Position numbers and translations under genes: made by a program. The notes under the pieces were generated by a model. The model was not told where the DNA came from. It worked only from the letters and a program-made list of their open reading frames with translations, and did not search any database. Below are positions 34,893 to 43,406 of a DNA stretch of 64,000 bases, in pieces. The first letter of the stretch is position 1. Each line of letters starts with the position of its first letter. The stretch is from Leucobacter chromiiresistens (GTDB lineage Bacteria; Actinomycetota; Actinomycetes; Actinomycetales; Microbacteriaceae): assembly GCF_900102345.1 (NCBI RefSeq), contig NZ_FNKB01000001.1:1674001-1738000 (forward strand), in the 5' to 3' direction.

Positions 34893-37190
34893 ATGACCGG
34901 AATGCAGGATCTGACCGGAGGGCGCGAGCTCGTGATGGTGTCGAACAGACTGCCCGTGGACCGGGTGGTCGCGGCCGACGGGACGACGTCGTGGCGCACG
35001 TCGCCGGGCGGCCTCGTCACCGCGGTCGAGCCGATCGTCGAGCAGCTCGGCTGCGTGTGGGTCGGGTGGGCCGGGAGCGCCGACGAGCACATCGAGCCCT
35101 TCGAGATCGGGCGCATGCGGCTCGAGCCGGTCGATCTGTCGCGCGACGACGTGGAGCGCTTCTACGAGGGGTTCTCGAACGGAACGCTGTGGCCGCTGTA
35201 CCACGACGTCATCGCCTCGCCCGAGTACCACCGGCACTGGTGGGACCGATACGTGAAGGTCAATCGCCGGTTCGCCGAGCGCGTCGCCGAGACGGCCGCG
35301 CAGGGCGCGGTCGCGTGGATCCACGACTACCAGCTGCAGCTGGTGCCGGCGATGCTGCGCGAGCTCCGCCCCGACCTCACGATCGGGTTCTTCCTGCACA
35401 TCCCGTTCCCCCCGCGCGGCCTGTTCGAGCAGCTGCCCTGGCGCCGCAGCATCATCCAGGGGCTGCTCGGCGCCGACGTGATCGGCTTCCAGCGCGTTCC
35501 CGACGCGATCAGCTTCCGCACCATCGCCGAGCGGTACACGCACACGCAGGCGCTCGGCAACACGATGGTGCTGCCCGCGACGGCCGACGCCCCCGGCCGC
35601 ACCGTGCTGGCGCAGGAGTTCCCCATCTCGATCGACGCGGCGGCGTTCGCCGAGGTGGCGCGCCGCACCGAGACGCAGCAGCGCGCCCGCGAGATCCGCG
35701 CCGAGCTCGGCGACCCGAAGACGGTGATGCTCGGCGTCGACCGCCTCGATTACACCAAGGGCATCCGTCACCGCCTGAAGGCGTTCGACGAGCTGCTCGC
35801 CGACGACGAGATCGATGCCTCTGACATCGTGCTGGTGCAGGTCGCGAGCCCGAGCCGCGAGCAGGTGGACGCGTACCGCCAGCTGCGCAACGAGGTCGAG
35901 CTCACCGTCGGGCGCCTGAACGGCGAGCACGGCACCATCGGCCACTCGCCGCTCGTGTACCTGCACCGCGGGTACTCCCGGGAGGAGATGGTCGCCCTGT
36001 ACCTCGCCGCCGACGTGCTGCTCGTCACGCCGCTGCGCGACGGCATGAACCTGGTGGCGAAGGAGTACGTCGCGTGCCGCGAGGACGAGCAGGGCGTGCT
36101 CGTGCTGAGCGAGTTCGCGGGCGCCGCCGACGAGCTGAAGGATGCGCTGCTCGTGAACCCGCACGACATCGAGGGGCTGAAAGCAGCCTTCCTGCGCGCG
36201 ACCCACATGCCGCAGGAGGAGCAGCGCCGCCGCATGCAGGGGCTGCGGCGCGCCGTGCACGACAACGACGTGGAGCACTGGGCGTCGGGCTTCCTCGGCT
36301 CGATGACCTCGATCTCGGAGACGCGGGCGGCGGCGCAGGCCAGCGGCACGCCGGAGGGTGCGACGGGCCCCGTGTCGCTCGTGCCCCAGGCGTTCGTGCC
36401 GCGCAGCGTGGGCGACCGGCTGCGGCGCATCGCCACGGCGTCGTCGCTGCTCGTCGCCACCGACTTCGACGGCACCATCGCGCCGATCGTGCCCCGGCCG
36501 CAGGATGCGCGCATGCTGCCGCGGGCGCGGCAGGCGCTCGAGATGCTGAGCGCCGCTCCGGGGGTGCGCGTCGCGCTGCTGACGGGCCGCTCGCTCGGCG
36601 GGCTCGCCGACACCGGCACGGGCGGCGAGGGCTGGATCGTGTCGGGATCGCACGGGTCGGAGCTCACCGGCTTCGACGTCTCGGGCATCACCGGGGGCAT
36701 CGGCGGAGCGCCGACGGACGAGGAATCGGAGCGGCTGGACCGCCTCACGCGACGATTCGAGCGGGTGCTCGGCTCGGAGCCCGGGGTGCGCCTCGAGCGC
36801 AAGCCCTTCGGCGTGGCGGTGCACACGCGGGAGGTGGCGGATCCCGAGTACGGCCGCGAGCTGCTGGCGGCCGCCGTCGAGTTCGGCGTCGCCGAGGGGC
36901 TGCACGTGCGGGAGGGCAAGCAGGTGCGCGAGTTCTCGGTGCGGGCCTCCGACAAGGGGACGGTGCTCCAGAGCATCCGCGACGCGCTGCCCGCCGGCCC
37001 CGTGCTCTTCCTCGGCGACGACGTCACCGATGAGGACGCGTTCGCGGTGCTCGGGCCCGACGACCTCGGGATCAAGGTGGGGGAGGGCGAGACGGCTGCC
37101 GCCGAGCGCATCCCGGATCCCGCCGCCGCGGCGGCGGTGCTCGCGCGCCTCGTGGAGCTGCGCACGGGCATCGTCATCGGCTCCGACTGA
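34893..37190 (+). CDS. otsA-otsB: Fused trehalose-6-phosphate synthase / trehalose-6-phosphate phosphatase
   Basis: Makes trehalose from a nucleotide-glucose and glucose-6-phosphate in one 765-residue chain. The GT20 synthase domain covers about 10-470: VSNRLPVDR and the SPGGLVTA loop bind substrate, then the WIHDYQLQLVP block, the GVDRLDYTKGI segment and the DGMNLVAKEYVACR donor-site block. The HAD phosphatase domain covers about 505-760, with DFDGTIAPI (nucleophile and acid Asp) and GDDVTDEDAF. Bacterial OtsA and OtsB are usually separate proteins; this fusion order resembles eukaryotic TPS proteins, but here the phosphatase motifs are intact. A hairpin terminator follows. Confidence 0.95.
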   Translation: MTGMQDLTGGRELVMVSNRLPVDRVVAADGTTSWRTSPGGLVTAVEPIVEQLGCVWVGWAGSADEHIEPFEIGRMRLEPVDLSRDDVERFYEGFSNGTLWPLYHDVIASPEYHRHWWDRYVKVNRRFAERVAETAAQGAVAWIHDYQLQLVPAMLRELRPDLTIGFFLHIPFPPRGLFEQLPWRRSIIQGLLGADVIGFQRVPDAISFRTIAERYTHTQALGNTMVLPATADAPGRTVLAQEFPISIDAAAFAEVARRTETQQRAREIRAELGDPKTVMLGVDRLDYTKGIRHRLKAFDELLADDEIDASDIVLVQVASPSREQVDAYRQLRNEVELTVGRLNGEHGTIGHSPLVYLHRGYSREEMVALYLAADVLLVTPLRDGMNLVAKEYVACREDEQGVLVLSEFAGAADELKDALLVNPHDIEGLKAAFLRATHMPQEEQRRRMQGLRRAVHDNDVEHWASGFLGSMTSISETRAAAQASGTPEGATGPVSLVPQAFVPRSVGDRLRRIATASSLLVATDFDGTIAPIVPRPQDARMLPRARQALEMLSAAPGVRVALLTGRSLGGLADTGTGGEGWIVSGSHGSELTGFDVSGITGGIGGAPTDEESERLDRLTRRFERVLGSEPGVRLERKPFGVAVHTREVADPEYGRELLAAAVEFGVAEGLHVREGKQVREFSVRASDKGTVLQSIRDALPAGPVLFLGDDVTDEDAFAVLGPDDLGIKVGEGETAAAERIPDPAAAAAVLARLVELRTGIVIGSD

Positions 37191-37202
37191 GCCGACGGGC
37201 TG

Positions 37203-37253
37203 CGACGGCGCTCCCCCGCCCCGGCCCGTCGGCCGTGCGGGGAAGCGCCGTCG
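37203..37253 (+). terminator. Hairpin after the trehalose gene
   Basis: CGACGGCGCT (37203-37212) pairs with AGCGCCGTCG (37244-37253); inner C-rich/G-rich runs extend the pairing. It starts 13 bases after the stop. The rest of the gap to 37409 holds no gene I can support. Confidence 0.6.
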
Positions 37254-37409
37254 GCGCGCCCGCTCGAGCACCGCACGCCCCGCGATTACCGATCGACGGC
37301 TGCGAAATCAACCCCGCAGACAGTCCGTGGAGCGGGGCAATACGCTCGTGAGCGAATCGATGATCTCCCAGGATCGATTCTCCGAAACGACGATTAGGAG
37401 TGACCCGAG

Positions 37410-37883
37410 ATGCACACTGTCAGCAGCGACATCGATATCGACCTTCCCGTCCGCACCGTCTACAACCAGTGGACGCAGTTCGAGGACTTCCCGGCCTTCA
37501 TGGGCGGCGTCGAAGAGGTGAAGCAGGTCGACGAGACGACGCTCAACTGGCGGGTCACCGTGGGCGGCGTCGAGCGCGACTTCCTCGCGAAGATCACCGA
37601 GCAGGTGCCCGACGAGCGCGTCGCCTGGAACAGCGTCTCCGGCCCGTCCCACGCGGGGGTCGTGACGTTCCACCGCCTCGACGAGAACAAGACCCGCGTG
37701 CGCCTCCAGCTCGACTGGGAGCCCGAGGGGTTCGTCGAGCACGCCGGCGCCCTGCTGCAGCTCGACGACGCGCAGGTGGCGAAGGATCTCAAGGAGTTCG
37801 CGCGCCTGCTCGAATCCAACGGCTTCGAGTCGGGGGCGTGGCGCGGAGCGGTCGACCGGCCGAACGACGGCACCGCCGTCTGA
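37410..37883 (+). CDS. SRPBCC-fold protein (polyketide cyclase/START-like)
   Basis: A 157-residue single-domain protein of the SRPBCC/START-like superfamily, which forms a hydrophobic ligand pocket. The opening IDIDLPVRTVYNQWTQFEDF and FMGGVEEVKQVDE segments match the COG5637-type subgroup, common in soil actinobacteria and alphaproteobacteria, often near stress genes. No catalytic residues can be assigned. It heads a same-strand run with the acidic protein, YbdK-type ligase and topoisomerase IB. The 43-base gap to the next gene and its own AGGAGT before the ATG fit an operon. Function is unknown. Confidence 0.82.
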   Translation: MHTVSSDIDIDLPVRTVYNQWTQFEDFPAFMGGVEEVKQVDETTLNWRVTVGGVERDFLAKITEQVPDERVAWNSVSGPSHAGVVTFHRLDENKTRVRLQLDWEPEGFVEHAGALLQLDDAQVAKDLKEFARLLESNGFESGAWRGAVDRPNDGTAV

Positions 37884-37926
37884 GCACGCCGCAGCAGCAC
37901 CGAAGCACCGAAGAAAGGGGACGGCT

Positions 37927-38190
37927 ATGGCCGAACTGTGGGAGCCGACCGACGAGATCGATGGCGACGAGGACCTGACGGTCACCGATCACCGCGATGA
38001 AGACGCGCCGCTCGTGAGCGCCGACGACGAGCAGTCGATCGAGACGACGACCGACGACCCGCGCGAAGCGCTCGAGGAGCTCGGCGAGGACGTCTCGTCC
38101 TCCCCGGCGCGACGCGCGGAGGAGACCGACATCGATCCGGAGGCCGCTGCGGACGGCGGCGACGATCGCGAGCCGGGAGAGGCACTCTGA
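37927..38190 (+). CDS. Small acidic protein of unknown function
   Basis: An 87-residue protein dominated by Asp and Glu, with almost no hydrophobic core, so probably disordered. GAAAGGGGA precedes the ATG, and the next gene starts two bases after the stop, which supports real translation. No family was recognised. Similar acidic tails and small proteins are common in actinobacterial general-stress loci, but that is only contextual. Confidence 0.65.
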   Translation: MAELWEPTDEIDGDEDLTVTDHRDEDAPLVSADDEQSIETTTDDPREALEELGEDVSSSPARRAEETDIDPEAAADGGDDREPGEAL

Positions 38191-38192
38191 GC

Positions 38193-39305
38193 GTGAGTCG
38201 CACCGAGACCGATGCGCGCAGCTTCGGCGTCGAGGAGGAGTACCTGCTGCTCGACGCCGAGAGCGGCGCGCCCATCGACCGGGCGGCGCAGATCGTCGCG
38301 CGCCGCCCCGAGCTCCGCCGCGAGGCCGACCGGGAGTTCTTCTCCAGCCAGCTGGAGACGGCGTCGCCCGTGTGCACCGAGGCGGCCGAAGCCGATGCGG
38401 CGCTCCGCAGCTTCCGCGACACCGCGGGAGCTGCGGCGCGCGAGGAGGGCGCCGTGCTCGCGGGCACCGGCCTGCCGCCCGTCGGCGGCGAGCAGGAGGG
38501 ATCGGTGACGCCGAAGGCGCGCTACCGCGAGATCCGCTCCGAGCTGCGCGCGGCGGCGGCGCACCAGTACGTCACCGGCACGCACGTGCACGTCTCCGTG
38601 CCCTCGCGAGACGCCGGCGTCACGGCCCTGCGCGGTCTCGCGCGCTGGGCGCCCGCACTGCTCGCGATCACGGCGAACTCGCCGATCTGGTGCGGCGAGG
38701 AGACCGGGCTCGCGAGCTGGCGCCACATCAAGAGCATGTCGTGGCCCCTGGCCGGGTATCCGCCGGAGTTCTCCTCGGGCGACGAGTACGAGCAGACGGT
38801 GACCCGTCTGGTGGAGACGGGAGTGCTCATCGATCCGGGCATCGTGACCTGGGTCGCGCGCCTCTCCGAGCGGTTCCCGACGATCGAGCTGCGCATCGCC
38901 GACGCCCAGCTCGACCCCGAGTCGGCCGTGTCGTTCGCGCTGCTCGTGCGGGGCCTCGTCGACCGCGTGCTCGCCGACGTCGAGCGCGGCGTCGAGGAGC
39001 AGCGCGCCACGCCGGGGCTCGTGAACGGGGCGATCTGGATGGCGGCGCGCGACGGGCTCTCGACGTCGCTCATCGACCCCGTGCAGGGAACGGCCCAGCC
39101 GGCCGCCGCCATGCTGAATGACATGTTCGCGTACGCCGAGCCATCGCTGGAGAGCTTCGGCGACGCCGAACGCGTGGAGCGCTACCTCGGCGACCTGCGC
39201 ACGCACGGCGGGCCGGCGCAGCGCCAGCTCGCGAGCTTCCGCGAGAACGGCGTCGCCGGTCTGCTGGAGCTCTACCGCGCTGCCGGGGTGCAGGGGGCCC
39301 GATGA
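38193..39305 (+). CDS. YbdK-type carboxylate-amine ligase (GCS2 family, glutamate-cysteine ligase-like)
   Basis: ATP-dependent ligase, 370 residues, the usual YbdK length. The GVEEEYLLLD opening, the SQLETASPVC block, HVHVSVPS (metal/ATP site), the SWRHIKSMSWPLAGYPP block and ELRIADAQLDP are the family landmarks. Family members have weak gamma-glutamylcysteine synthase activity in vitro. In an actinobacterium that would normally use mycothiol the true product is uncertain. The GTG at 38193 is two bases after the acidic gene, and the stop overlaps the topoisomerase start (ATGA). Confidence 0.9.
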   Translation: MSRTETDARSFGVEEEYLLLDAESGAPIDRAAQIVARRPELRREADREFFSSQLETASPVCTEAAEADAALRSFRDTAGAAAREEGAVLAGTGLPPVGGEQEGSVTPKARYREIRSELRAAAAHQYVTGTHVHVSVPSRDAGVTALRGLARWAPALLAITANSPIWCGEETGLASWRHIKSMSWPLAGYPPEFSSGDEYEQTVTRLVETGVLIDPGIVTWVARLSERFPTIELRIADAQLDPESAVSFALLVRGLVDRVLADVERGVEEQRATPGLVNGAIWMAARDGLSTSLIDPVQGTAQPAAAMLNDMFAYAEPSLESFGDAERVERYLGDLRTHGGPAQRQLASFRENGVAGLLELYRAAGVQGAR

Positions 39306-40312
39306 GCGGGTCGGGCCGCCGCCGCGGCGGCCCGATCACGCGCGAGCTCGACGGCGACGGCTTCGTCTACCGGCGCGACGGGCGCCGGCTGACGGCGGCC
39401 AAGGAGATCGCGCGGATCGAGGCGCTCGCGATCCCGCCGGCCTGGACCGACGTGCGCATCGCGCGAGGCCCCTCGGCGAAGGTGCTCGCGCGGGGGATCG
39501 ACGCGGCCGGCCGCACGCAGATGATCTACCACCCCCGCTTCCGCCAGCGGCGGGAGCGCGAGAAGTTCGCGCGGCTGGGCCGGTTCGGCGCCGCGCTCCC
39601 CAAGCTCCGCGCCCGCGTCGACCGGGATCTGCGTCGCAAGCGCCTCGGCAGAGAGCGCGTGGTGGCCTGCGTGATCCGGCTCATCGACCTCGAGTTCTTC
39701 CGCGTCGGCAACGAGGAGTACGCGGCCAAGCACGGCAGCTACGGCGTCACGACGCTCCGCGAGGAGCACATCGAGGCGACCGGGAGCTCCGTGCGCTTCG
39801 ACTTCGTGGGCAAGAGCGGGAAGCGGCATGCGCGCCGAGTCGCGGACCCGCGCATCGCCCGACTGATCGCGCGGCTCGAAGAGCTGCCCGGAGACGAGGT
39901 GTTCCGCTTCTTCGAGGACACGGGAGTGTCTCGGCAGGTGCGCAGCAAGCACGTGAACGCGTACGTCAAACGCGTGATGGGCGAGGAGTTCACCGCCAAG
40001 GACTTCCGTACGTGGGGAGGCAGCCGCATGGCGCTCTCCTCACTGCTCGAGCACGACGAGGACGCGTTCCGCACGCAGAAGCGGGCGGCCGCCGCGACGC
40101 GGGAGGCGATCCGCTCGGCGGCGGAGCGGCTCGGCAACACGCCCGCCGTGACGAAGTCGTCGTACATCGACCCGCGGGTGCTCGCGCTCGCGGAGGACCG
40201 GGCGGCGCGGGAGCGGTTGCGCAAGGCGCGGAAGAAGATGCGCCCCGGCGAGCACCTGAGCGTCGACGAGCAGTGCCTGCTCGCGCTGCTGGCCCGCCGA
40301 GCCCCGCGCTGA
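39302..40312 (+). CDS. DNA topoisomerase IB
   Basis: Relaxes supercoils by a transient 3'-phosphotyrosyl link. The 336-residue product is of the compact bacterial/poxvirus type. The N-terminal domain includes IPPAWTDVRIA and GRTQMIYHPRFR. The catalytic domain includes the VIRLIDLEFFRVGNEEY and KHGSYGVTTL segments, GKSGKRH, the FRTWGGSRMA block and the nucleophile Tyr in TKSSYIDPRVL. All catalytic elements look present. Starts in the YbdK stop codon. Its pairing with a stress-type operon is a recurrent theme in actinobacteria. Confidence 0.95.
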   Translation: MSGSGRRRGGPITRELDGDGFVYRRDGRRLTAAKEIARIEALAIPPAWTDVRIARGPSAKVLARGIDAAGRTQMIYHPRFRQRREREKFARLGRFGAALPKLRARVDRDLRRKRLGRERVVACVIRLIDLEFFRVGNEEYAAKHGSYGVTTLREEHIEATGSSVRFDFVGKSGKRHARRVADPRIARLIARLEELPGDEVFRFFEDTGVSRQVRSKHVNAYVKRVMGEEFTAKDFRTWGGSRMALSSLLEHDEDAFRTQKRAAAATREAIRSAAERLGNTPAVTKSSYIDPRVLALAEDRAARERLRKARKKMRPGEHLSVDEQCLLALLARRAPR

Positions 40313-40329
40313 GCGCGGAACCCGGCGGC
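40293..40329. terminator. Bidirectional hairpin between convergent topoisomerase and DUF2795 genes
   Basis: Inner stem CCGCGC/GCGCGG (40304-40309 with 40313-40318), loop TGA; outer stem CCGCC/GGCGG (40294-40298 with 40324-40328). It overlaps the topoisomerase stop codon. Confidence 0.5.
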
Positions 40330-40335
40330 CCGGCC

Positions 40336-40527
40336 TCAGCGTGCGAGCGCCTCGCTGACCGCAGTGGGGGAGTCGTACGACGTGTCGGCCAGCGCTTCGA
40401 GCGCCGACACCACGTCGTTCGGCGCCCCCGAATCGCGAGCCGCGTCGACCAGCGCCGAGCGGTCGGCGGGGTAGTCGACCCCGCCGAGGTATCGCTGCAC
40501 CTCGATGGGGTTCTGCGGTTCTGACAT
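40336..40527 (-). CDS. DUF2795 small protein
   Basis: A 63-residue protein of the DUF2795 type: helical, with the IEVQRYLGGVDYPADRSALVDAARDSGAP block that defines the family, whose members often begin with a similar QxYLxGVDYPA motif. Function is unknown. The ATG at 40527 follows AAAGGAG closely; the longer open frame to 40608 would read through a strong hairpin and is rejected. It is on the minus strand, convergent with topoisomerase IB. Confidence 0.85.
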   Translation of the reverse strand: MSEPQNPIEVQRYLGGVDYPADRSALVDAARDSGAPNDVVSALEALADTSYDSPTAVSEALAR

Positions 40528-40548
40528 GGGATCTCCTTTCCTTACGAG

Positions 40549-40575
40549 CCCGGATCGGGAGGGCCCCGATCCGGG
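40549..40575 (-). terminator. Hairpin after the first hldE-type gene
   Basis: A perfect 11-bp stem (40549-40559 with 40565-40575) with a five-base loop, 44 bases downstream of the hldE-type stop on the minus strand and just before the DUF2795 ribosome-binding site. No U-tract. Confidence 0.6.
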
Positions 40576-40618
40576 TACAGGTCGCGGCCGCTGCGCCGCA
40601 GCCGTCATCGCGCCGCCG

Positions 40619-42079
40619 TCATGCCTCAGCGGTGGTGCGCAGGCGGTCGATGAGCTCGGTGGTGGAGTGATCGGGCACGTAGTCGAGGATCACCACCTCG
40701 CCGCCCGCGCGTCGCACCTCCGCCGCCTCCTCCAGCATCTCCGGCGTGTAGTCGCCGCCCTTCGCGTACACGTCGGGCCGCAGCTCACGGATCGTCGCGC
40801 ACGCGGTGTCGTCGTCGAAGACGGTGACGTAGTCGACGCACGACAGCTCCGCCAGCACGTTCGCCCGGTCGCGCACCCCGTTCACGGGACGCCCCGGGCC
40901 CTTCAGCCGTCGGGCGGAGTCGTCGCTGTTCAGCGCCACGACGAGCACGTCGCCCAGTCTGCGGGCCTGCTTCAGCGATGCCGTGTGCCCCCGGTGCAGC
41001 ACGTCGAAGCAGCCGTTCGTGAACACGATGCGGTCGCCCGCGCGCCGGTGCACGTCGAGGCGCTCCGCCAGCTCCGCCACCGAGATCTGGGGGTCGGGGG
41101 CGGCCGACGACCGCAGCTCCAGCTCGTCCAGTGAGCAGCGGCACGTGCCCGTGCGCTCCACCGCGATATCGGCCGCGAGCTGCGCGAGCTCGACGGCCCG
41201 CGGAAGCTCGCACCCCGCGGCCCGGGCCACCGACAGCGCCGAGACGAATACATCGCCCGCCCCCGACGCCTGCTGCTCGGGAGCCGCGTGCGCCCGCGTG
41301 CGATGCGGCGGGGCGTCATCGGTCAGCAGCACCGTGCCGGTGCGGTCGAGCGTGACCACGACCGCCTCCGCGCCGCTGCGCCGCCGGAGCGCGTCGCCGG
41401 CCGCCGCCGCGGCCGCAACCCGGTCCTCTCCCGAGCCGAGGCGCTCGCCGAGCAGCCGCTCCGTCTCGCCCGCGTTGGGCGTGATCACGTCGGGGCGGAG
41501 GGCCGCCCACCGGGCCGGGTCGTGCGCATCGACCACGAGCAGGGCGGCGCGGGGGAGCGCCGCGAGCGCCGAGATCATCGCGTCGTCGAGGAGGGCCGCG
41601 CCGTAGTCGCAGATCACGAGGGCGTCGCACTCGGCGAGCGCCTCGGCGAGGTCGTCGAGCAGCTGCCGCCGCACCTGCTCGGGCCACGGCTCGCGCTGGG
41701 TGTCGTCGAGCCGGATGAGCACCTGGTCGGCGACCGACACGCGCGCCTTCGTCGTGGTGCGCGCGCCCGCGACGCGCTGCAGCGCCCGCACGTCGACGTC
41801 GGCCTCCGTGAGACGCTCGCGCAGGCGGTCGCCCGGCTCATCGGCCCCGATCGCGCCGAAGGCGCGCACGCGGGCGCCGAGCGCGGAGAGATTGCGGGCG
41901 GTGTTCGCCGCGCCCCCCGGCAGATCGGAGGCGCCCGCGAGCTCCACCACGGGCGCCGGCGCCTCGCGCGCCACGCGATCGACCGTGCCGTGCCACCATC
42001 GATCGAGCAGGAAGTCGCCGAGCACCGCGATGCGGGGCTGCTGCGCGCGAATGCGGGCGATGCTGTCGAGCGGAGTCAT
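40619..42079 (-). CDS. hldE: HldE/RfaE-type bifunctional heptose-7-phosphate kinase / heptose-1-phosphate adenylyltransferase (copy 1)
   Basis: Would phosphorylate D-glycero-D-manno-heptose 7-phosphate at C1 and, after GmhB, add AMP to give ADP-heptose. In the 486-residue protein the PfkB kinase domain (about 1-325) has GDFLLDRWWHG, the canonical GGAANTARNL substrate loop and the catalytic ASGAGDVF. The nucleotidyltransferase domain (about 345-486) has FTNGCFDVLHRGH and LNSDDSARRLKGPGRP. Architecture and length match E. coli HldE (477). The ATG at 42079 heads the recognisable domain; the extension to 42286 is noise. It is divergent from a GT9 gene, 122 bases apart. Nucleotide specificity is inferred from family. 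Confidence 0.9.
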   Translation of the reverse strand: MTPLDSIARIRAQQPRIAVLGDFLLDRWWHGTVDRVAREAPAPVVELAGASDLPGGAANTARNLSALGARVRAFGAIGADEPGDRLRERLTEADVDVRALQRVAGARTTTKARVSVADQVLIRLDDTQREPWPEQVRRQLLDDLAEALAECDALVICDYGAALLDDAMISALAALPRAALLVVDAHDPARWAALRPDVITPNAGETERLLGERLGSGEDRVAAAAAAGDALRRRSGAEAVVVTLDRTGTVLLTDDAPPHRTRAHAAPEQQASGAGDVFVSALSVARAAGCELPRAVELAQLAADIAVERTGTCRCSLDELELRSSAAPDPQISVAELAERLDVHRRAGDRIVFTNGCFDVLHRGHTASLKQARRLGDVLVVALNSDDSARRLKGPGRPVNGVRDRANVLAELSCVDYVTVFDDDTACATIRELRPDVYAKGGDYTPEMLEEAAEVRRAGGEVVILDYVPDHSTTELIDRLRTTAEA

Positions 42080-42201
42080 GATGACCGCCTTTCGGGGAGA
42101 GTGACGACCGGTCCGTTTGAGATCGACCGGAAGCGGGCAGAAGAAGAGGAGGCGCACTGCGCGCCGAACGCCGCACACGCACTGACGCACTGGAGGAACC
42201 G

Positions 42202-43377
42202 ATGCCGCACGACCCGCGACCCGCCCCCGAGACGATCCCATCCGCCGAGGCGGCGGAACCGGCTGAGCGGCGGCCGATGGTGGCACCTCCCGGCGAGCGG
42301 CTCGCCGACGTGCGCAAGATCGCGGTGCTGCGGGGCGGCGGCATCGGCGATCTGCTGTTCGCGCTGCCCGCCATCACGGCGCTCGCCGCGGCCTACCCCG
42401 ACGCCGAGGTGACGCTCCTCGGAGCGCCCGCCGCGCGGCTGCTCGACGGGCGAACCGGAGCCCCGCATCGCATCGTGGAGCTGCCCGTCGCGCCCGGAGT
42501 GCACGAACCGCGCGGAGCCGAGAGCGATCCGGCTGCGGTGGAGCGCTTCCTCGCGGAGCAGCGAGCGGAGGGGTACGACCTGGTCGCGCAGATGCACGGC
42601 GGCGGACGCTTCTCGAACCCCTTCGCCGCGGCGCTCGGGGCGCGCTGCACGATCGGCACGCGCACGGACGACGCTCTCGCGCTCGACCGCTCGCTGCCGT
42701 ACGTCTACTTCCAGCACGAGGTGATGCGCTGGCTCGAGGTCGCGGGTCTGGTCGGTGCGCCGCCCGTCGATCTGGAGCCCCGTCTGCTCGTGACCGCCGA
42801 CGAGCGCGCGCGGGGCCGCGAGCGGCTCGGCGCGGCCCCGCGCACCGTCGTGGTCCATCCCGGAGCCACTGACCCGCGCAGGCGCTGGCCCGTCGAGCGA
42901 TTCGCGGCCGTCGCCGCCGAGCTGACCCGGGCCGGGGCGCGGGTCGCGGTGATCGGCGACGACTCCGAGCGCGCCCTCGCCGACGCCTTCGCGGCCGGTG
43001 CCGTCGCCGCGGGCGCAGCGGTCGAGCCGCTCAACCTCGCCGGCGAGCTGCCGTTCGCCGAGCTGCCCGGTCTGCTCGCCGCCGCCGACCTCTGCATCGC
43101 GAACGACAGCGGTCCGCGTCATCTCGCGCAGGCGGTGGGCACCGCCACCGCGTCCGTCTTCTGGTGCGGCAACCTGCTCAACGCCGGGCCCCTGGGCCGC
43201 GGGCGGCACCGCGCGCAGCTCTCGTGGACCACCCACTGCCCGGTGTGCGGGCGGAACAGCACGCAGGTGGGGTGGACGGCACCGAGGTGCGAGCACGATC
43301 TCTCGTTCGTCACCGATGTCGACGCCGAAGCGGTGCTCGCGGATGCGCGAGCACTGCTCGAGGCCCCCGCGCGCTGA
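42202..43377 (+). CDS. Glycosyltransferase family 9 (heptosyltransferase family), copy 1
   Basis: GT-B enzyme of the ADP-heptose:LPS heptosyltransferase family, 391 residues. An N-terminal polar tail of about 30 residues is followed by AVLRGGGIGDLLFALPAI (acceptor domain). The C-terminal donor domain has VVHPGATDPRRRWPVERFA and the CIANDSGPRHLAQAVGT block of GT9. The end is unusual: C346-x2-C349 and C363-x-H365 form a possible metal-binding cluster. GGAGG precedes the ATG. It is divergent from hldE copy 1 and convergent with the SDR gene. Confidence 0.88.
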   Translation: MPHDPRPAPETIPSAEAAEPAERRPMVAPPGERLADVRKIAVLRGGGIGDLLFALPAITALAAAYPDAEVTLLGAPAARLLDGRTGAPHRIVELPVAPGVHEPRGAESDPAAVERFLAEQRAEGYDLVAQMHGGGRFSNPFAAALGARCTIGTRTDDALALDRSLPYVYFQHEVMRWLEVAGLVGAPPVDLEPRLLVTADERARGRERLGAAPRTVVVHPGATDPRRRWPVERFAAVAAELTRAGARVAVIGDDSERALADAFAAGAVAAGAAVEPLNLAGELPFAELPGLLAAADLCIANDSGPRHLAQAVGTATASVFWCGNLLNAGPLGRGRHRAQLSWTTHCPVCGRNSTQVGWTAPRCEHDLSFVTDVDAEAVLADARALLEAPAR

Positions 43378-43395
43378 CGCGCGGGCGGGAGCCTC
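43360..43395. terminator. Bidirectional hairpin between convergent GT9 and SDR genes
   Basis: A perfect 8-bp stem CCCGCGCG/CGCGCGGG (43366-43373 with 43378-43385), loop CTGA. An outer GAGGC/GCCTC pair (43360-43364 with 43391-43395) extends it. It overlaps the GT9 stop. Confidence 0.55.
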
Positions 43396-43406
43396 GAGCC
43401 GGTCGA

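Noticed and set aside
32592..37190. 1532-codon frame ending in the trehalose fusion
   Set aside because: Sequence before 34893 is antisense to DUF58 and moxR and low-complexity. A good ribosome-binding site marks the ATG at 34893.
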